A stretch of DNA of 64,000 nucleotides from WS-7 sp035635575. GTDB lineage: Bacteria; Eisenbacteria; RBG-16-71-46; SZUA-252. Shown here in pieces: positions 43,713 to 52,029 of the stretch. The stretch lies in contig DASQAV010000131.1 in assembly GCA_035635575.1 (NCBI GenBank), positions 20,297 through 84,296 of the forward strand. The letters run 5' to 3'. Position 1 is the first letter of the stretch; each line of letters opens with the position of its first letter. Below the pieces are notes generated by a model. The model was given only the letters and a program-made list of their open reading frames with translations, made no database searches and was not told the origin of the DNA. A program made the translations under genes and the position numbers.

Positions 43713-44509
43713 ACTTCGAATTCGGACGCGTCGCTCTCGTCGTGCTCTTCGCCCTCCTGCCGATCGTGGGGATCGCGCTCGGCTTCTTCGTTCCGGCCCT
43801 CCGCGCGCGGGGGCCGCTCTTCGTGGCCTTCTTCGCCGGTATCATCCCGATTCTTTCGCTCTACATTCCGAGGCAATTCCTCTCGGGCGAGACGGGGATG
43901 AGACCGAGGCTCGACCAGTGGCTCATCATCGTCTACGGGTTCGCGCTCCTGCTCGGGATCGTGAACGTAATCCAGAATGGATCGCGCAAGATCGCCCGCC
44001 GCGAGAAGGGATGGCCCTACTCCGCCGTGCTGATGACAGGCCTGTTCCTCACGGGAGGGCTGGGCATCTGGGGGGCGGTCTCGGGGCAGGGGATCACGAC
44101 GCTCCCGGACGGATCGGGAACGCCCTTCAAGTGGATCGCGGATCATTTCTTCCTGCCGCTCCAGGCCACCATCTTCGCGCTCCTCGCGTTCTTCATGGCC
44201 TCGGCCGCATTCCGCGCGTTCCGCGCCAGAAACACCGAGGCCACCATCCTCCTCGCCGCCGGCATCGTCGTCATGGCGGGCCGCGTTCCCTTGCTCGAGT
44301 TCCTGTCGTCTCCGTTCCCCCCGCTTCAGCCCACCGCGGCGGTCGCGAGTCAGGGGTTGGGGAAGCTGACCGAGTGGATCATGAGCACCCCCAACGGCGC
44401 GGCCCAGTCGGGCATCATCATCGGCGCGGCGCTCGGCGCCGCCTCGATGGCAATCCGAGTCATCCTCGGGATCGAGCGTGGGTACCTGGGTCTCGGAGGA
44501 GGGGAGTAG
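43709..44509 (+). CDS. membrane-module protein 2: polytopic, unknown
   Basis: A 266-residue protein with about seven to eight hydrophobic segments (for example VALVVLFALLPIVGIALGFF and the C-terminal GIIIGAALGAASMAIRVILG). A short basic cytoplasmic loop (GSRKIARREKGW) lies between segments. No family was recognised. The ATG overlaps the stop of module protein 1 (ATGA), so the two are likely made in fixed ratio and form a complex. The GIERGYLGLGGGE tail ends one base before the next start. Confidence 0.7.
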   Translation: MNFEFGRVALVVLFALLPIVGIALGFFVPALRARGPLFVAFFAGIIPILSLYIPRQFLSGETGMRPRLDQWLIIVYGFALLLGIVNVIQNGSRKIARREKGWPYSAVLMTGLFLTGGLGIWGAVSGQGITTLPDGSGTPFKWIADHFFLPLQATIFALLAFFMASAAFRAFRARNTEATILLAAGIVVMAGRVPLLEFLSSPFPPLQPTAAVASQGLGKLTEWIMSTPNGAAQSGIIIGAALGAASMAIRVILGIERGYLGLGGGE

Positions 44510-44510
44510 C

Positions 44511-45395
44511 GTGGCGCGATTCTTCGACAAGTTGCTGAATCTGGACCGGCGCTGGCTCTTCCTTCTCGTGTTCCTAGGCGTTGCTGTTCCCATCATCCTG
44601 CCGATCGGCCTGCCCGTGACCACGACCGGCCCAACCCGCTCCGCCTTCGAATATATCGAGGCCTTGAAGCCCGGCGACTACGTCATCATCTCTTTCGATT
44701 ACGGTCCCTCCTCCGCTCCTGAGAACGACCCGATGGCCGAGGGGATCATGCGGCAGTGCTTCCTCAAGAAAATCCGCGTGGTGGTCATCGTGCTCTACCA
44801 GCTTGGGGGACTCCAGCTCGCGAGCAATTCCGTCGCCAAGGTCTCGGCGGAATTCCCCAATCTCAAATATGGCGTGGACTATGTGAACCTGGGCTACAAG
44901 GACGGGGCCGCGGCGGTCATGAAGCGGATGGGGGACGACATCGCGGGCGCCTTTCCGACCGACGTGCGCGGCACACCGCTCTCCCAGATTCCCATCATGA
45001 AGGGGCTGAGAAGCCTCCGTCAGGTAAGCGTGGTCGTCACCGTCGCCACCGGGCTCATCGGCGAGTACTGGATCACGCAGGCCCACCAGCAGAGCGGCGT
45101 GCCGGTAATCGTCGGTCCGACCGCCGTGGGCGCGCCGAAGTACTACGCCTACCTGAACGCGGGGCAGCTGGTGGGGATGCTCGGTGGGATGAAGGGGGCC
45201 GCGGAATACGAGAAGCTTCTCGCCGCGCGCTACCCGGAGCTGGGGCGCTTCTACAAGACGACCCGCGCGTTCACCGCCACGAAGGGGATGGACGCCCAGA
45301 CCGTCATCCACTTCGTCATCATCCTGTTCATCCTGATCGGGAACATCGCATTCATGAGCCGCCGCGCAGCGCAGAAGAAGGCGGCTGCGCGATGA
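44511..45395 (+). CDS. membrane-module protein 3: two-helix protein with large alpha/beta domain
   Basis: A 294-residue protein with GTG start after GGAGGAGGGGAG. One N-terminal helix (about 14-36) and one C-terminal helix (about 266-283) flank about 220 residues of mixed alpha/beta character (YVIISFDYGPSSAPENDPMA, KIRVVVIVLYQLGGLQLASN, VSVVVTVATGLIGEYWITQA). Basic residues at both ends suggest both termini are cytoplasmic, placing the domain outside the inner membrane. GVPVIVGPTAVGAPKYYAYL is a striking Gly/Pro-rich motif. No known family recognised; a Rossmann-like ligand-binding fold is a guess. Confidence 0.7.
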   Translation: MARFFDKLLNLDRRWLFLLVFLGVAVPIILPIGLPVTTTGPTRSAFEYIEALKPGDYVIISFDYGPSSAPENDPMAEGIMRQCFLKKIRVVVIVLYQLGGLQLASNSVAKVSAEFPNLKYGVDYVNLGYKDGAAAVMKRMGDDIAGAFPTDVRGTPLSQIPIMKGLRSLRQVSVVVTVATGLIGEYWITQAHQQSGVPVIVGPTAVGAPKYYAYLNAGQLVGMLGGMKGAAEYEKLLAARYPELGRFYKTTRAFTATKGMDAQTVIHFVIILFILIGNIAFMSRRAAQKKAAAR

Positions 45396-46033
45396 CGCCC
45401 ATGCCCGATATCGGGACCTGGGTCGCGGCGCTCCTCACGCTCTTTGCGTTCTCGTTCCTCTACAAGGACAACCCTCTATTCCGATTCACCGAGAGCCTGT
45501 TCGCCGGGGTCTCGCTGGGGTACTACGTGGGGACGACGCTGAACCAGACGCTGGTTCCGAACCTCATCAAGCCCCTGACCCACGACTTCAACCAGAACTG
45601 GGATCTCCTGGTGCCGGGACTTCTGGGCCTGCTGCTCTACATGCGTTACGTGCCCAAGACCGGATGGGTTGCCCGCTACGCGCTCGGGATCTACGTCGCC
45701 TACTACATCGGTCTCGATTTCACGAGGCGCATCCACGGCGAGGTGCTGCCGCAGCTGGGGCGGGCCATCGTTCCGCTCTCGCACCTGGACGGGCACACGA
45801 TCTTCTATTCCCTGATCTTCGCGATCGGCGTATTCAGCGTGCTGATCTATTTCTTCTTCTCCAAGGAGCAGGACCAGGTCACGCGGCGCATCGCGCGCGT
45901 GGGCATCTGGTTCCTCATGGTCTCCTTTGGAGCGGCCTTCGGATTCACGGTCATGGGGCGCGTCGCGCTCCTCATCGGCCGCCTCAATTTCCTGATCCTG
46001 GATTGGATTTACCCCCTGATCGGAATCCGGTAA
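45392..46033 (+). CDS. membrane-module protein 4: polytopic, unknown
   Basis: A 213-residue protein with six hydrophobic segments. FRFTESLFAGVSLGYYVGTTL early in the chain and SKEQDQVTRRIARVGIWFLM later are the most distinctive stretches; a charged loop holds KPLTHDFNQNW. The ATG is inside the stop of module protein 3. It ends 24 bases before the convergent signalling gene. No family recognised. Confidence 0.7.
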   Translation: MTPMPDIGTWVAALLTLFAFSFLYKDNPLFRFTESLFAGVSLGYYVGTTLNQTLVPNLIKPLTHDFNQNWDLLVPGLLGLLLYMRYVPKTGWVARYALGIYVAYYIGLDFTRRIHGEVLPQLGRAIVPLSHLDGHTIFYSLIFAIGVFSVLIYFFFSKEQDQVTRRIARVGIWFLMVSFGAAFGFTVMGRVALLIGRLNFLILDWIYPLIGIR

Positions 46034-46057
46034 CATCCGGGTAACCGGTCCGCGCGT

Positions 46058-46756
46058 TCAGGGTTTCTTTCCCGCCGCGGCCGATGCCTCGAAGTTGACC
46101 ATCGGTACCGTGTTCTTGTTCCCGGCGGGATATTCCACGGTCACGATGTCGCGCAGCGCGGCGATGCGCTGCGTCAGCCCGGCGACCGTCTCGGTCGCGG
46201 CGCGGATCCGGGCCACCTTGTCGCGCGCGTCCGCCGGAAGCCCCGGATGGACGTGGAGCAGCTGGGCATTTCCCTGGATCACTTGCAGCGGATTGTTGAT
46301 CTCGTGGTTCAGCGCCACCGCCATCGCCGACACCGCCTTCATCCGCTCGATCCGAAGACGCTCCTCGCTGGCCTGGTGCAGCGCGATCGCGTTCCGCACC
46401 TTCAACGGAATCTGAAAGCGAATGTCACACTCCGACAGGGGCTTCGTGAAGTAGTCGATCGCTCCCAGCTCCAGACTCCGCTGGATGTCGTCCTGCGCCG
46501 TGGACGCGCTGGCCACGATGAAGGGGATTCTCGCGAGCGTCTCGCTCTTGCGCATCGTGAGGATGACGTCGAAGCCGTTCGGGTGGGGCATCATCAGATC
46601 CAGAAGCAGGAGATCGACCCGCTGGGTCTCCATGATCTGGAGCGCCTGCTCGCCGCTCTCCGCCTCCAGGAAGTTGTAATCCCCCTGGCGCAGCACCATG
46701 CGCAGGAGCTTCCGGCTATGGGCCTCGTCGTCAACGACCAGTAGGTGGAACGGCAT
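46058..46756 (-). CDS. response regulator fused to a DHp domain, no ATPase
   Basis: A 232-residue protein. Residues 1-125 are a receiver with DDEAHSR, the phospho-acceptor Asp in LLLLDLMMPHPNG (about 53) and Lys in YFTKPLSE. Residues 140-205 look like a histidine-kinase DHp helix pair with the His in ALNHEINNPLQVIQGNAQLL. The chain then ends with about 25 residues and no HATPase domain. The sequence after the DHp is not frameshifted in an obvious way; the gene ends normally at the 46034-46057 gap. It overlaps the receiver gene by 26 bases. Possibly a phosphotransfer or phosphate-sink protein for the kinase at 47141. Confidence 0.8.
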   Translation of the reverse strand: MPFHLLVVDDEAHSRKLLRMVLRQGDYNFLEAESGEQALQIMETQRVDLLLLDLMMPHPNGFDVILTMRKSETLARIPFIVASASTAQDDIQRSLELGAIDYFTKPLSECDIRFQIPLKVRNAIALHQASEERLRIERMKAVSAMAVALNHEINNPLQVIQGNAQLLHVHPGLPADARDKVARIRAATETVAGLTQRIAALRDIVTVEYPAGNKNTVPMVNFEASAAAGKKP

Positions 46757-47159
46757 GGCTCCTCTTCGAGATCAGCGTTTCGATCCGTGCGAGCAGATCG
46801 TCCGCACTCACGATGGGTTTCGAGACGTAGTCGTCCGCGCCACTCTCTTTCAGGAACTTCTCCCGGGACCCCTTCATCGCGTGCGCGGTCGCGAGCAGCA
46901 CCGGCACGTGGCGGGTGGCGGGATCGCTCTTCAGCCTTCGCGTGATCTGGAGCCCGTCGACCGGCTTGCCGTCCAGGTGGCTGTTCGAGAGCGACACGTC
47001 CATGATGACCAGATCCACGCTCCCGGCCTTGATCTCCTGGATGACCCGCAGGGGGTCCTCCGTGATCTCGATCACGTAATTGCCCTTCCGCGTCAGGATC
47101 AGCTGGAAGAGCTTGGCGTTCATCGGGTCGTCTTCGACGATCATGATTCGTTGAGGCAT
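46731..47159 (-). CDS. single-domain response regulator
   Basis: A 142-residue receiver-only protein. MIVEDDPMNAKLFQ supplies the acidic pocket, VIMDVSLSNSH the phospho-acceptor Asp (about 54), and DDYVSKPI the conserved Lys. It lies between, and overlaps, the sensor kinase and the receiver-DHp gene. No output domain, so it probably signals by protein contact or passes phosphate on, as in CheY- or DivK-like proteins. Confidence 0.88.
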   Translation of the reverse strand: MPQRIMIVEDDPMNAKLFQLILTRKGNYVIEITEDPLRVIQEIKAGSVDLVIMDVSLSNSHLDGKPVDGLQITRRLKSDPATRHVPVLLATAHAMKGSREKFLKESGADDYVSKPIVSADDLLARIETLISKRSHAVPPTGR

Positions 47160-49459
47160 TCGTCCCTCGCTGTGCCCGACTCCGCCCGGGGTGGTGCCGC
47201 CGGGAACGTCAGGCTGACCCGCGTTCCCTTGCCCGCTCCCTCGCTGACCATCGCGATCTTTCCGCCCATCCGCTGGACCAGAGACTTCGTGATCACCAGG
47301 CCGAGCCCGGCACCCTGGTGGCGCCGCTTGTAGGATCCATCGACCTGCGAGAACTTCACGAAGAGGCGCGCCTGATCCTCCCTGGCGACCCCGATGCCGG
47401 TGTCTTCGATGACAATCCGGATCTCGTCGGGGAACTCGTGCCTGGACGCTCGCACCCTCACCCCTCCCTTATCGGTGAACTTGACCGCGTTCCCAAGCAG
47501 GTTCAGGAGCACCTGGCGGAGGCGTGCCGGATCAAGCTGCATCTCCAGGGGGTACGAGGGCGTATCGGCGGTGAGCCCGATCCCCTTGCGGGCCGCCGCG
47601 GGGCGCAGCGTGTCCACCGCCGCCAGGAGGGTCGGCGCCGCATCTCCCGCTTCCAGGGCCATTTCCAGCTTGCCCGCCTCCACTTTCGCGAGATCCAGGA
47701 TGTCGTTGATCACCACGAGGAGGTGCTCGGCGCTTTCCCGGATGGAACGGGCGAAGGTCCGGCCCTCCTTCTCCGATTGGGCGACGCCCTGCTCGAGAAG
47801 GGTGGCAAAGCCGATCACGGCGTTGAGGGGAGTGCGGAGCTCGTGGCTCGTGTTGGCCAGGAACTCGTTCTTCATGCGACTCCCTTCGGCCAGCTTCTCG
47901 TTCGCCGTCTGCAGCTGCTCATTGATCAGCTCCAGCTGCTCGGTTCGGTTCTGGATCACCTCTTCGCGCTCGCGCCGATCGCTGATGTCGCGGCCGACGA
48001 TCACCCAGGCGTCCTCGCTCCCCTCGCGGTTCATCGCCTTGGAGACGGTGGCCTCGGCGGGGAATTGCCCGCCGCCCACCATGCAGCACGCCAGCTCGCC
48101 CTGGAATCCGCCTTGGTCGCCGAGAACCCGGAGCAGGGAGGCGCGGTCGGCGCGATCCAGGGGAACGAACATGCTCTCGATCTCGCGGCCGCGGAGCTCT
48201 TCGTCGGGAGTGTTCCCCAGCGCGCGGCGCGCGGCGGGGTTGGCGTACGTGACCTTGCCCTCGAGATCGAACCCGACCAGCATCTCGTCGGTGCCGCGCA
48301 TGTAGGAGGCGAGGAGCTGATCGCGCGATTCGAGCTGGATCCGCTTCAGTCCCTGCGTGAGCTGGCCCGCGAGCCAGCGGATCAAGGTCACGTCATTGGG
48401 AGCGAACTCCCGGGACTCTCCGGCGAAGCACTGCAGCACTCCCGTCGGATTTCCCCGCTCGAGCAAGGGCACGGAGCACACGCTGGGGCTCGACTGCTCG
48501 GGGTCCATCTCCCGGGGCTCGAGCGCGGAGATGCCGCGCATCGCGACGATCGCCAGCGGCCCCTTCTCGCCGGCGCGGCGGTAGAGCGCCCACTCCTGAA
48601 ACCCGGTCGCCTCCGCCATCGTGTCCAGCGCGGTCCGGATCAGGTCCCCTTCGCTTCCCGCCCGCATCATGACCTCGGCCAGCCGGTGGATGCTGAGACG
48701 GGCGTGAATGTTCCGGTTCCGTTCCTGCTCGAGATGGCGCTTTCGGTAGCGGTCGTATCCGGTGAACCCGATTCCGCCCAGCAGGACCACGCACACCGCG
48801 ATGGCCTCGGCGCGGAAGCGGCGCTCGGATCGAAGGGCGGCCTCCGCCCCCACGTCGACCACCAGGACCGCGACCGCCTTGCCCTCCTTGTCCCGGATGG
48901 GTGCGTAGCCTCCGAGCCAGCTTCCGTGCCGATCCTCGAAGGGCGCGGGGTCCGCGGTGGGACCGGACATGCCGTGCTGGACTTGCGGGCGCGCTACGGC
49001 GTTGAAGAGGTCCCCACGATGGATCTGCTCCTTGGGATCCGCCACGGCGTCGAGCGCGAACCGCCAGTTCCTGGAACGCGGCCCCGGCGTGAGCACGAAG
49101 ATCCTTCTCACGTCGGGGTTGGCCTGCCGCGCGGCGATCAGCCGGGCGCAGAGCTCGCCATATTGCGGGGTGGTCTCGTCCGTCCGCGAGCCGAGCGCCT
49201 GAAGCTCATCGGCCGGAATGCCTCCCGCGATCGTCGCCGCGAGGGCGGCCACCCGGACGCGCCCCTCCTGGTGGAGCCGCTCGCTGAGATACGCGGTCAG
49301 CGCGCAGACGAGCGCGACCGTGAGGGTCGCGGTGAGCGCCGTGAGCCACGCGTAATGCGCGCGAATCTTCCCGATGTTCTGCGGGCTTCCCGGCGTGGAC
49401 GCGGCAGACTGGGACTCCGGCCGCCCCGGCTTGCTCGAGGCAATATGGCTCTCTGGCAA
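47141..49459 (-). CDS. membrane sensor histidine kinase with GAF and PAS domains
   Basis: A 772-residue kinase. TM1 about 36-60, an extracytoplasmic sensor region about 60-215, TM2 about 220-238, GAF about 255-395, PAS about 405-520 (GFDLEGKVTYANPAARRALG), a coiled coil (LELINEQLQTANEKL), DHp with His in FLANTSHELRTPLNAVIG, and HATPase with NLLGNAVKFTDKGG, EDTGIGVA and GAGLGLVITKSLVQRMGG. It starts at TTG 49459 after GGGAGGTACG. The phospho-acceptors are likely the two receivers in the same operon, with which it overlaps by 19 bases. Confidence 0.92.
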   Translation of the reverse strand: MPESHIASSKPGRPESQSAASTPGSPQNIGKIRAHYAWLTALTATLTVALVCALTAYLSERLHQEGRVRVAALAATIAGGIPADELQALGSRTDETTPQYGELCARLIAARQANPDVRRIFVLTPGPRSRNWRFALDAVADPKEQIHRGDLFNAVARPQVQHGMSGPTADPAPFEDRHGSWLGGYAPIRDKEGKAVAVLVVDVGAEAALRSERRFRAEAIAVCVVLLGGIGFTGYDRYRKRHLEQERNRNIHARLSIHRLAEVMMRAGSEGDLIRTALDTMAEATGFQEWALYRRAGEKGPLAIVAMRGISALEPREMDPEQSSPSVCSVPLLERGNPTGVLQCFAGESREFAPNDVTLIRWLAGQLTQGLKRIQLESRDQLLASYMRGTDEMLVGFDLEGKVTYANPAARRALGNTPDEELRGREIESMFVPLDRADRASLLRVLGDQGGFQGELACCMVGGGQFPAEATVSKAMNREGSEDAWVIVGRDISDRREREEVIQNRTEQLELINEQLQTANEKLAEGSRMKNEFLANTSHELRTPLNAVIGFATLLEQGVAQSEKEGRTFARSIRESAEHLLVVINDILDLAKVEAGKLEMALEAGDAAPTLLAAVDTLRPAAARKGIGLTADTPSYPLEMQLDPARLRQVLLNLLGNAVKFTDKGGVRVRASRHEFPDEIRIVIEDTGIGVAREDQARLFVKFSQVDGSYKRRHQGAGLGLVITKSLVQRMGGKIAMVSEGAGKGTRVSLTFPAAPPRAESGTARDECLNES

Positions 49460-49582
49460 CGTACCTCCCTTTCCGCGTACCTATCGGACGGTGGTGCAAG
49501 GAACTACAGCGAAAAGGAAGGGTTTTAGGCATGGCACCTCTTTGCTAGCGTCCATCGCCACAAGGGATTATCATTCCGGCCC

Positions 49583-50776
49583 GTGCGTCTGAACCCGATC
49601 CTAGGTCTCTTGCTGGTGTGCCTGGTCGCAGCACCCCTCCCGGGGTGCTCGCGCAAGGCGGAAAAGCTGGTGGGAGCCGGCCGCGTGATCCGCGGCCCCG
49701 GGGGCCTTGGAACGACGACGCGCGTCCAGCCCACGCCCGACCGCGATACGTACGTGGAGCCCGGGACGGCGGACTTCGGCGACCTCCTCATCGTCGGGAG
49801 CGACACCCTCTTCACCGCGCGCATCTTGATGGCGGTCGCTTCCTGGAGCGTTCCCAGCGACACGCTCCCCGGTTTCTCCCTCGGGCAGGTCTGGCTCGAG
49901 GTGCCGCCGGACACCACGTTCTTCGAGGGCGGCAACGTGAATCTCCACCTGACGGGGTCCTCGTGGGACACGACGTCCGTCGCGTGGCCGGGGCCTGCGC
50001 TTTCGACCCTGCTCGGATCCGCCGTCGACGATCGCCTCACGCCGGGTGCGTTCGTCCTTCCCCTGAATCCCGCCGTGTACGACTCGATGAAGCGCTGGGC
50101 GCAGGCTCCGGGCACGGTGCCCGGATTCGCGCTGGAGCGGCCGGGACAGGGATTGCTGGCCTACAAGAGCAAGGGATCCCGGTTTCGCGTGGAATACACG
50201 CACACCGTCTCGGGGAGCCCAAAGACGGACACGCTCAGCACGACCGTCACGCAGAACTTCTACCTGCACTCTCCGATCGCGCCCCCGCCGGCGGGAACCG
50301 AATCGGCGCTCATCCTCGGCGGGATCTACAAGGCGGGGCTCGCCCTCCACTTCCCGCTCGATTCGGTGCCCGCGAAGGTATCGATCGACGAAGCCCTGCT
50401 CGTGTTGAAGCAGGTCGTGGGACCGCCCTTCAATCTGGCGAGCTCGGACACGCTCGCAGTCGTCCAGGTCCGGCGGATCGAGTTGCCCTGGGGCGAGAGC
50501 GTCACCGAGAAAGCGCTGCTGGGCGTGGACAACGCCACGACCGCGTCGCGACTCTTGCGCTTGGCCTATACCGCCGCGGACAGCACGATCCGGATCACCA
50601 TTCCCGGGCCGCTCATCCGCGAATGGGCCTCGACGTCCTCTTCGAACCAGGGGTTCTTCCTCTCGCTCGTCCACCGCACGGATCCCAGGCGCAAGTTCCT
50701 GATCGGCTCCCGCGAGTCCACGGCTCCTGCCCAGCTTCACGTGACCTACACCGATCTCCCGCCGGGGAGGTTCTGA
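49583..50776 (+). CDS. lipoprotein with repeated beta domains (DNRLRE-like)
   Basis: A 397-residue protein with a lipoprotein signal ending PLPGC (Cys at about 22). Two beta-rich halves (about 50-200 and 240-395) each follow a pattern resembling the DNRLRE domain of bacterial surface proteins (DRDTYVEPGTADFGDLLIVG; SALILGGIYKAGLALHFPLD), but the match is by eye. GTG start; a TATCAT box ends 8 bases upstream and no ribosome binding site is seen, suggesting a leaderless message. The stop shares a base with the ATG of the beta-barrel gene, so the two proteins probably act together at the outer membrane. Confidence 0.65.
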   Translation: MRLNPILGLLLVCLVAAPLPGCSRKAEKLVGAGRVIRGPGGLGTTTRVQPTPDRDTYVEPGTADFGDLLIVGSDTLFTARILMAVASWSVPSDTLPGFSLGQVWLEVPPDTTFFEGGNVNLHLTGSSWDTTSVAWPGPALSTLLGSAVDDRLTPGAFVLPLNPAVYDSMKRWAQAPGTVPGFALERPGQGLLAYKSKGSRFRVEYTHTVSGSPKTDTLSTTVTQNFYLHSPIAPPPAGTESALILGGIYKAGLALHFPLDSVPAKVSIDEALLVLKQVVGPPFNLASSDTLAVVQVRRIELPWGESVTEKALLGVDNATTASRLLRLAYTAADSTIRITIPGPLIREWASTSSSNQGFFLSLVHRTDPRRKFLIGSRESTAPAQLHVTYTDLPPGRF

Positions 50777-52029
50777 TGCGCCGCCCCGCGTCGGCATTCG
50801 CATGGAGGTCCGCGCTCGCCGGCCTCTTCGCGCTCGCCGCACTCGCGGCGCCGGCCGGCGCCAATTCGATTCTTTCGGTCGGAGGATTTGGCGAGCCCCA
50901 GCTCGAGGAGGCCGCCCGGCTCCGCGCGCTCGGAGGAGCCGGCGCCGCGGAGCACGGACCACGCGACATCTCGCTCGTCAACCCGGCCTCGCTCTCCGAC
51001 GTGGATCGGATTCTCCTCCAGATCACCGCACTTCCGGCCGCCCGCCGAATCAGCGCGAGCTCCGGTATCTCCGAGACCGCGTACGAGACCACATTCCCAT
51101 CCGCTCGCGGCGTGATCGCCCTGCCGGGAGGAATCGTGATCGCCGGGAGCTACGTCGCGGGTACCGACGCCGAGTTCCGCGTGGTCCGCTCGGAGAACCA
51201 GGGCGTGCCCTCGACGGTCGAGATCAACGGAACGGGCGGCATGAACTTCCTGCGCGCGAGCGTGGCGCGGCGCATGGCGCCGCCGCTCAGGATCGGCGTG
51301 GACTGGGAGGTGATCTCCGGGAGCTACCGCGAGCTCTGGTTCCGCACCTTCTCCGATCCGGGACTCACGCCCGCGCGGGACACGCTGGAGACGAGGTATC
51401 CCAAGAAGGCTCGCTGGAGATTCGGAGCGCAATTCGTACACGAAGGCTGGACCCTGGGCGGCGTCTTCGAGACCTCGCAGAATCTCCCGGTCGAGCAGCG
51501 GCAGTCCACCGGCGGGGCCTCCGAGACCGCCGTGGTGGGGCGCCTCAAGTATCCGAGCGGGCTCGCCCTCGGAATCTCCGCGCCGCTCCGGACGCGTCTG
51601 CGCGCCGTGGCCCAGTACCGGCGGCAGAACTGGGCCCGCTCCTCCTTTCCGAGCACGCTCGTGGATTTCCGGGCGCAGCAGCGCTTCTCGTTAGGCATCG
51701 AGCGGACGCGCCCGCCGGAGGGAGCGGGCTCGGGGTCGATCTGGAGCCGGATCCCGCTTCGCGTCGGAGGGTATTTCCTCCAGTGGCCGGATCTCCTGCC
51801 CCGGGCGGGAGCGTCCGACATCTCGGGCGGCACCGTGGCGGTCGATGAGCGCGCGCTCACGTTCGGCGCCGGAATCGTCACGAAGGATCAGGGAGGCGGG
51901 CTGGATCTCTCCCTGGAGCTGGGAACGCGGGGGGACAAGGACGCGCTGGGCGTGACCGAGAAGTTCGCGCGCCTGGGGATTTCATTCCTCGTGAGCGATG
52001 AGACGTGGAGGGGGTCGTTCCACCGCTGA
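50776..52029 (+). CDS. outer-membrane beta-barrel protein, PorV/FadL-like
   Basis: A 417-residue protein with signal peptide ending PAGAN (about 30). RLRALGGAGAAEHGPRDISLVNPASL closely resembles the N-terminus of PorV/UPF0164-type FadL-fold barrels in FCB bacteria. Alternating amphipathic strands run to a C-terminal strand (LGISFLVSDETW). It may be a channel or a surface-protein docking site. Coupled to the lipoprotein gene by TGATG. Confidence 0.75.
   Translation: MRRPASAFAWRSALAGLFALAALAAPAGANSILSVGGFGEPQLEEAARLRALGGAGAAEHGPRDISLVNPASLSDVDRILLQITALPAARRISASSGISETAYETTFPSARGVIALPGGIVIAGSYVAGTDAEFRVVRSENQGVPSTVEINGTGGMNFLRASVARRMAPPLRIGVDWEVISGSYRELWFRTFSDPGLTPARDTLETRYPKKARWRFGAQFVHEGWTLGGVFETSQNLPVEQRQSTGGASETAVVGRLKYPSGLALGISAPLRTRLRAVAQYRRQNWARSSFPSTLVDFRAQQRFSLGIERTRPPEGAGSGSIWSRIPLRVGGYFLQWPDLLPRAGASDISGGTVAVDERALTFGAGIVTKDQGGGLDLSLELGTRGDKDALGVTEKFARLGISFLVSDETWRGSFHR

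Noticed and set aside
49532..49546. TGGCAC-N4-TTGC upstream of the lipoprotein gene as a sigma-54 promoter
   Set aside because: The GG to GC distance is nine, not ten; sigma-54 is intolerant of one-base spacing changes.
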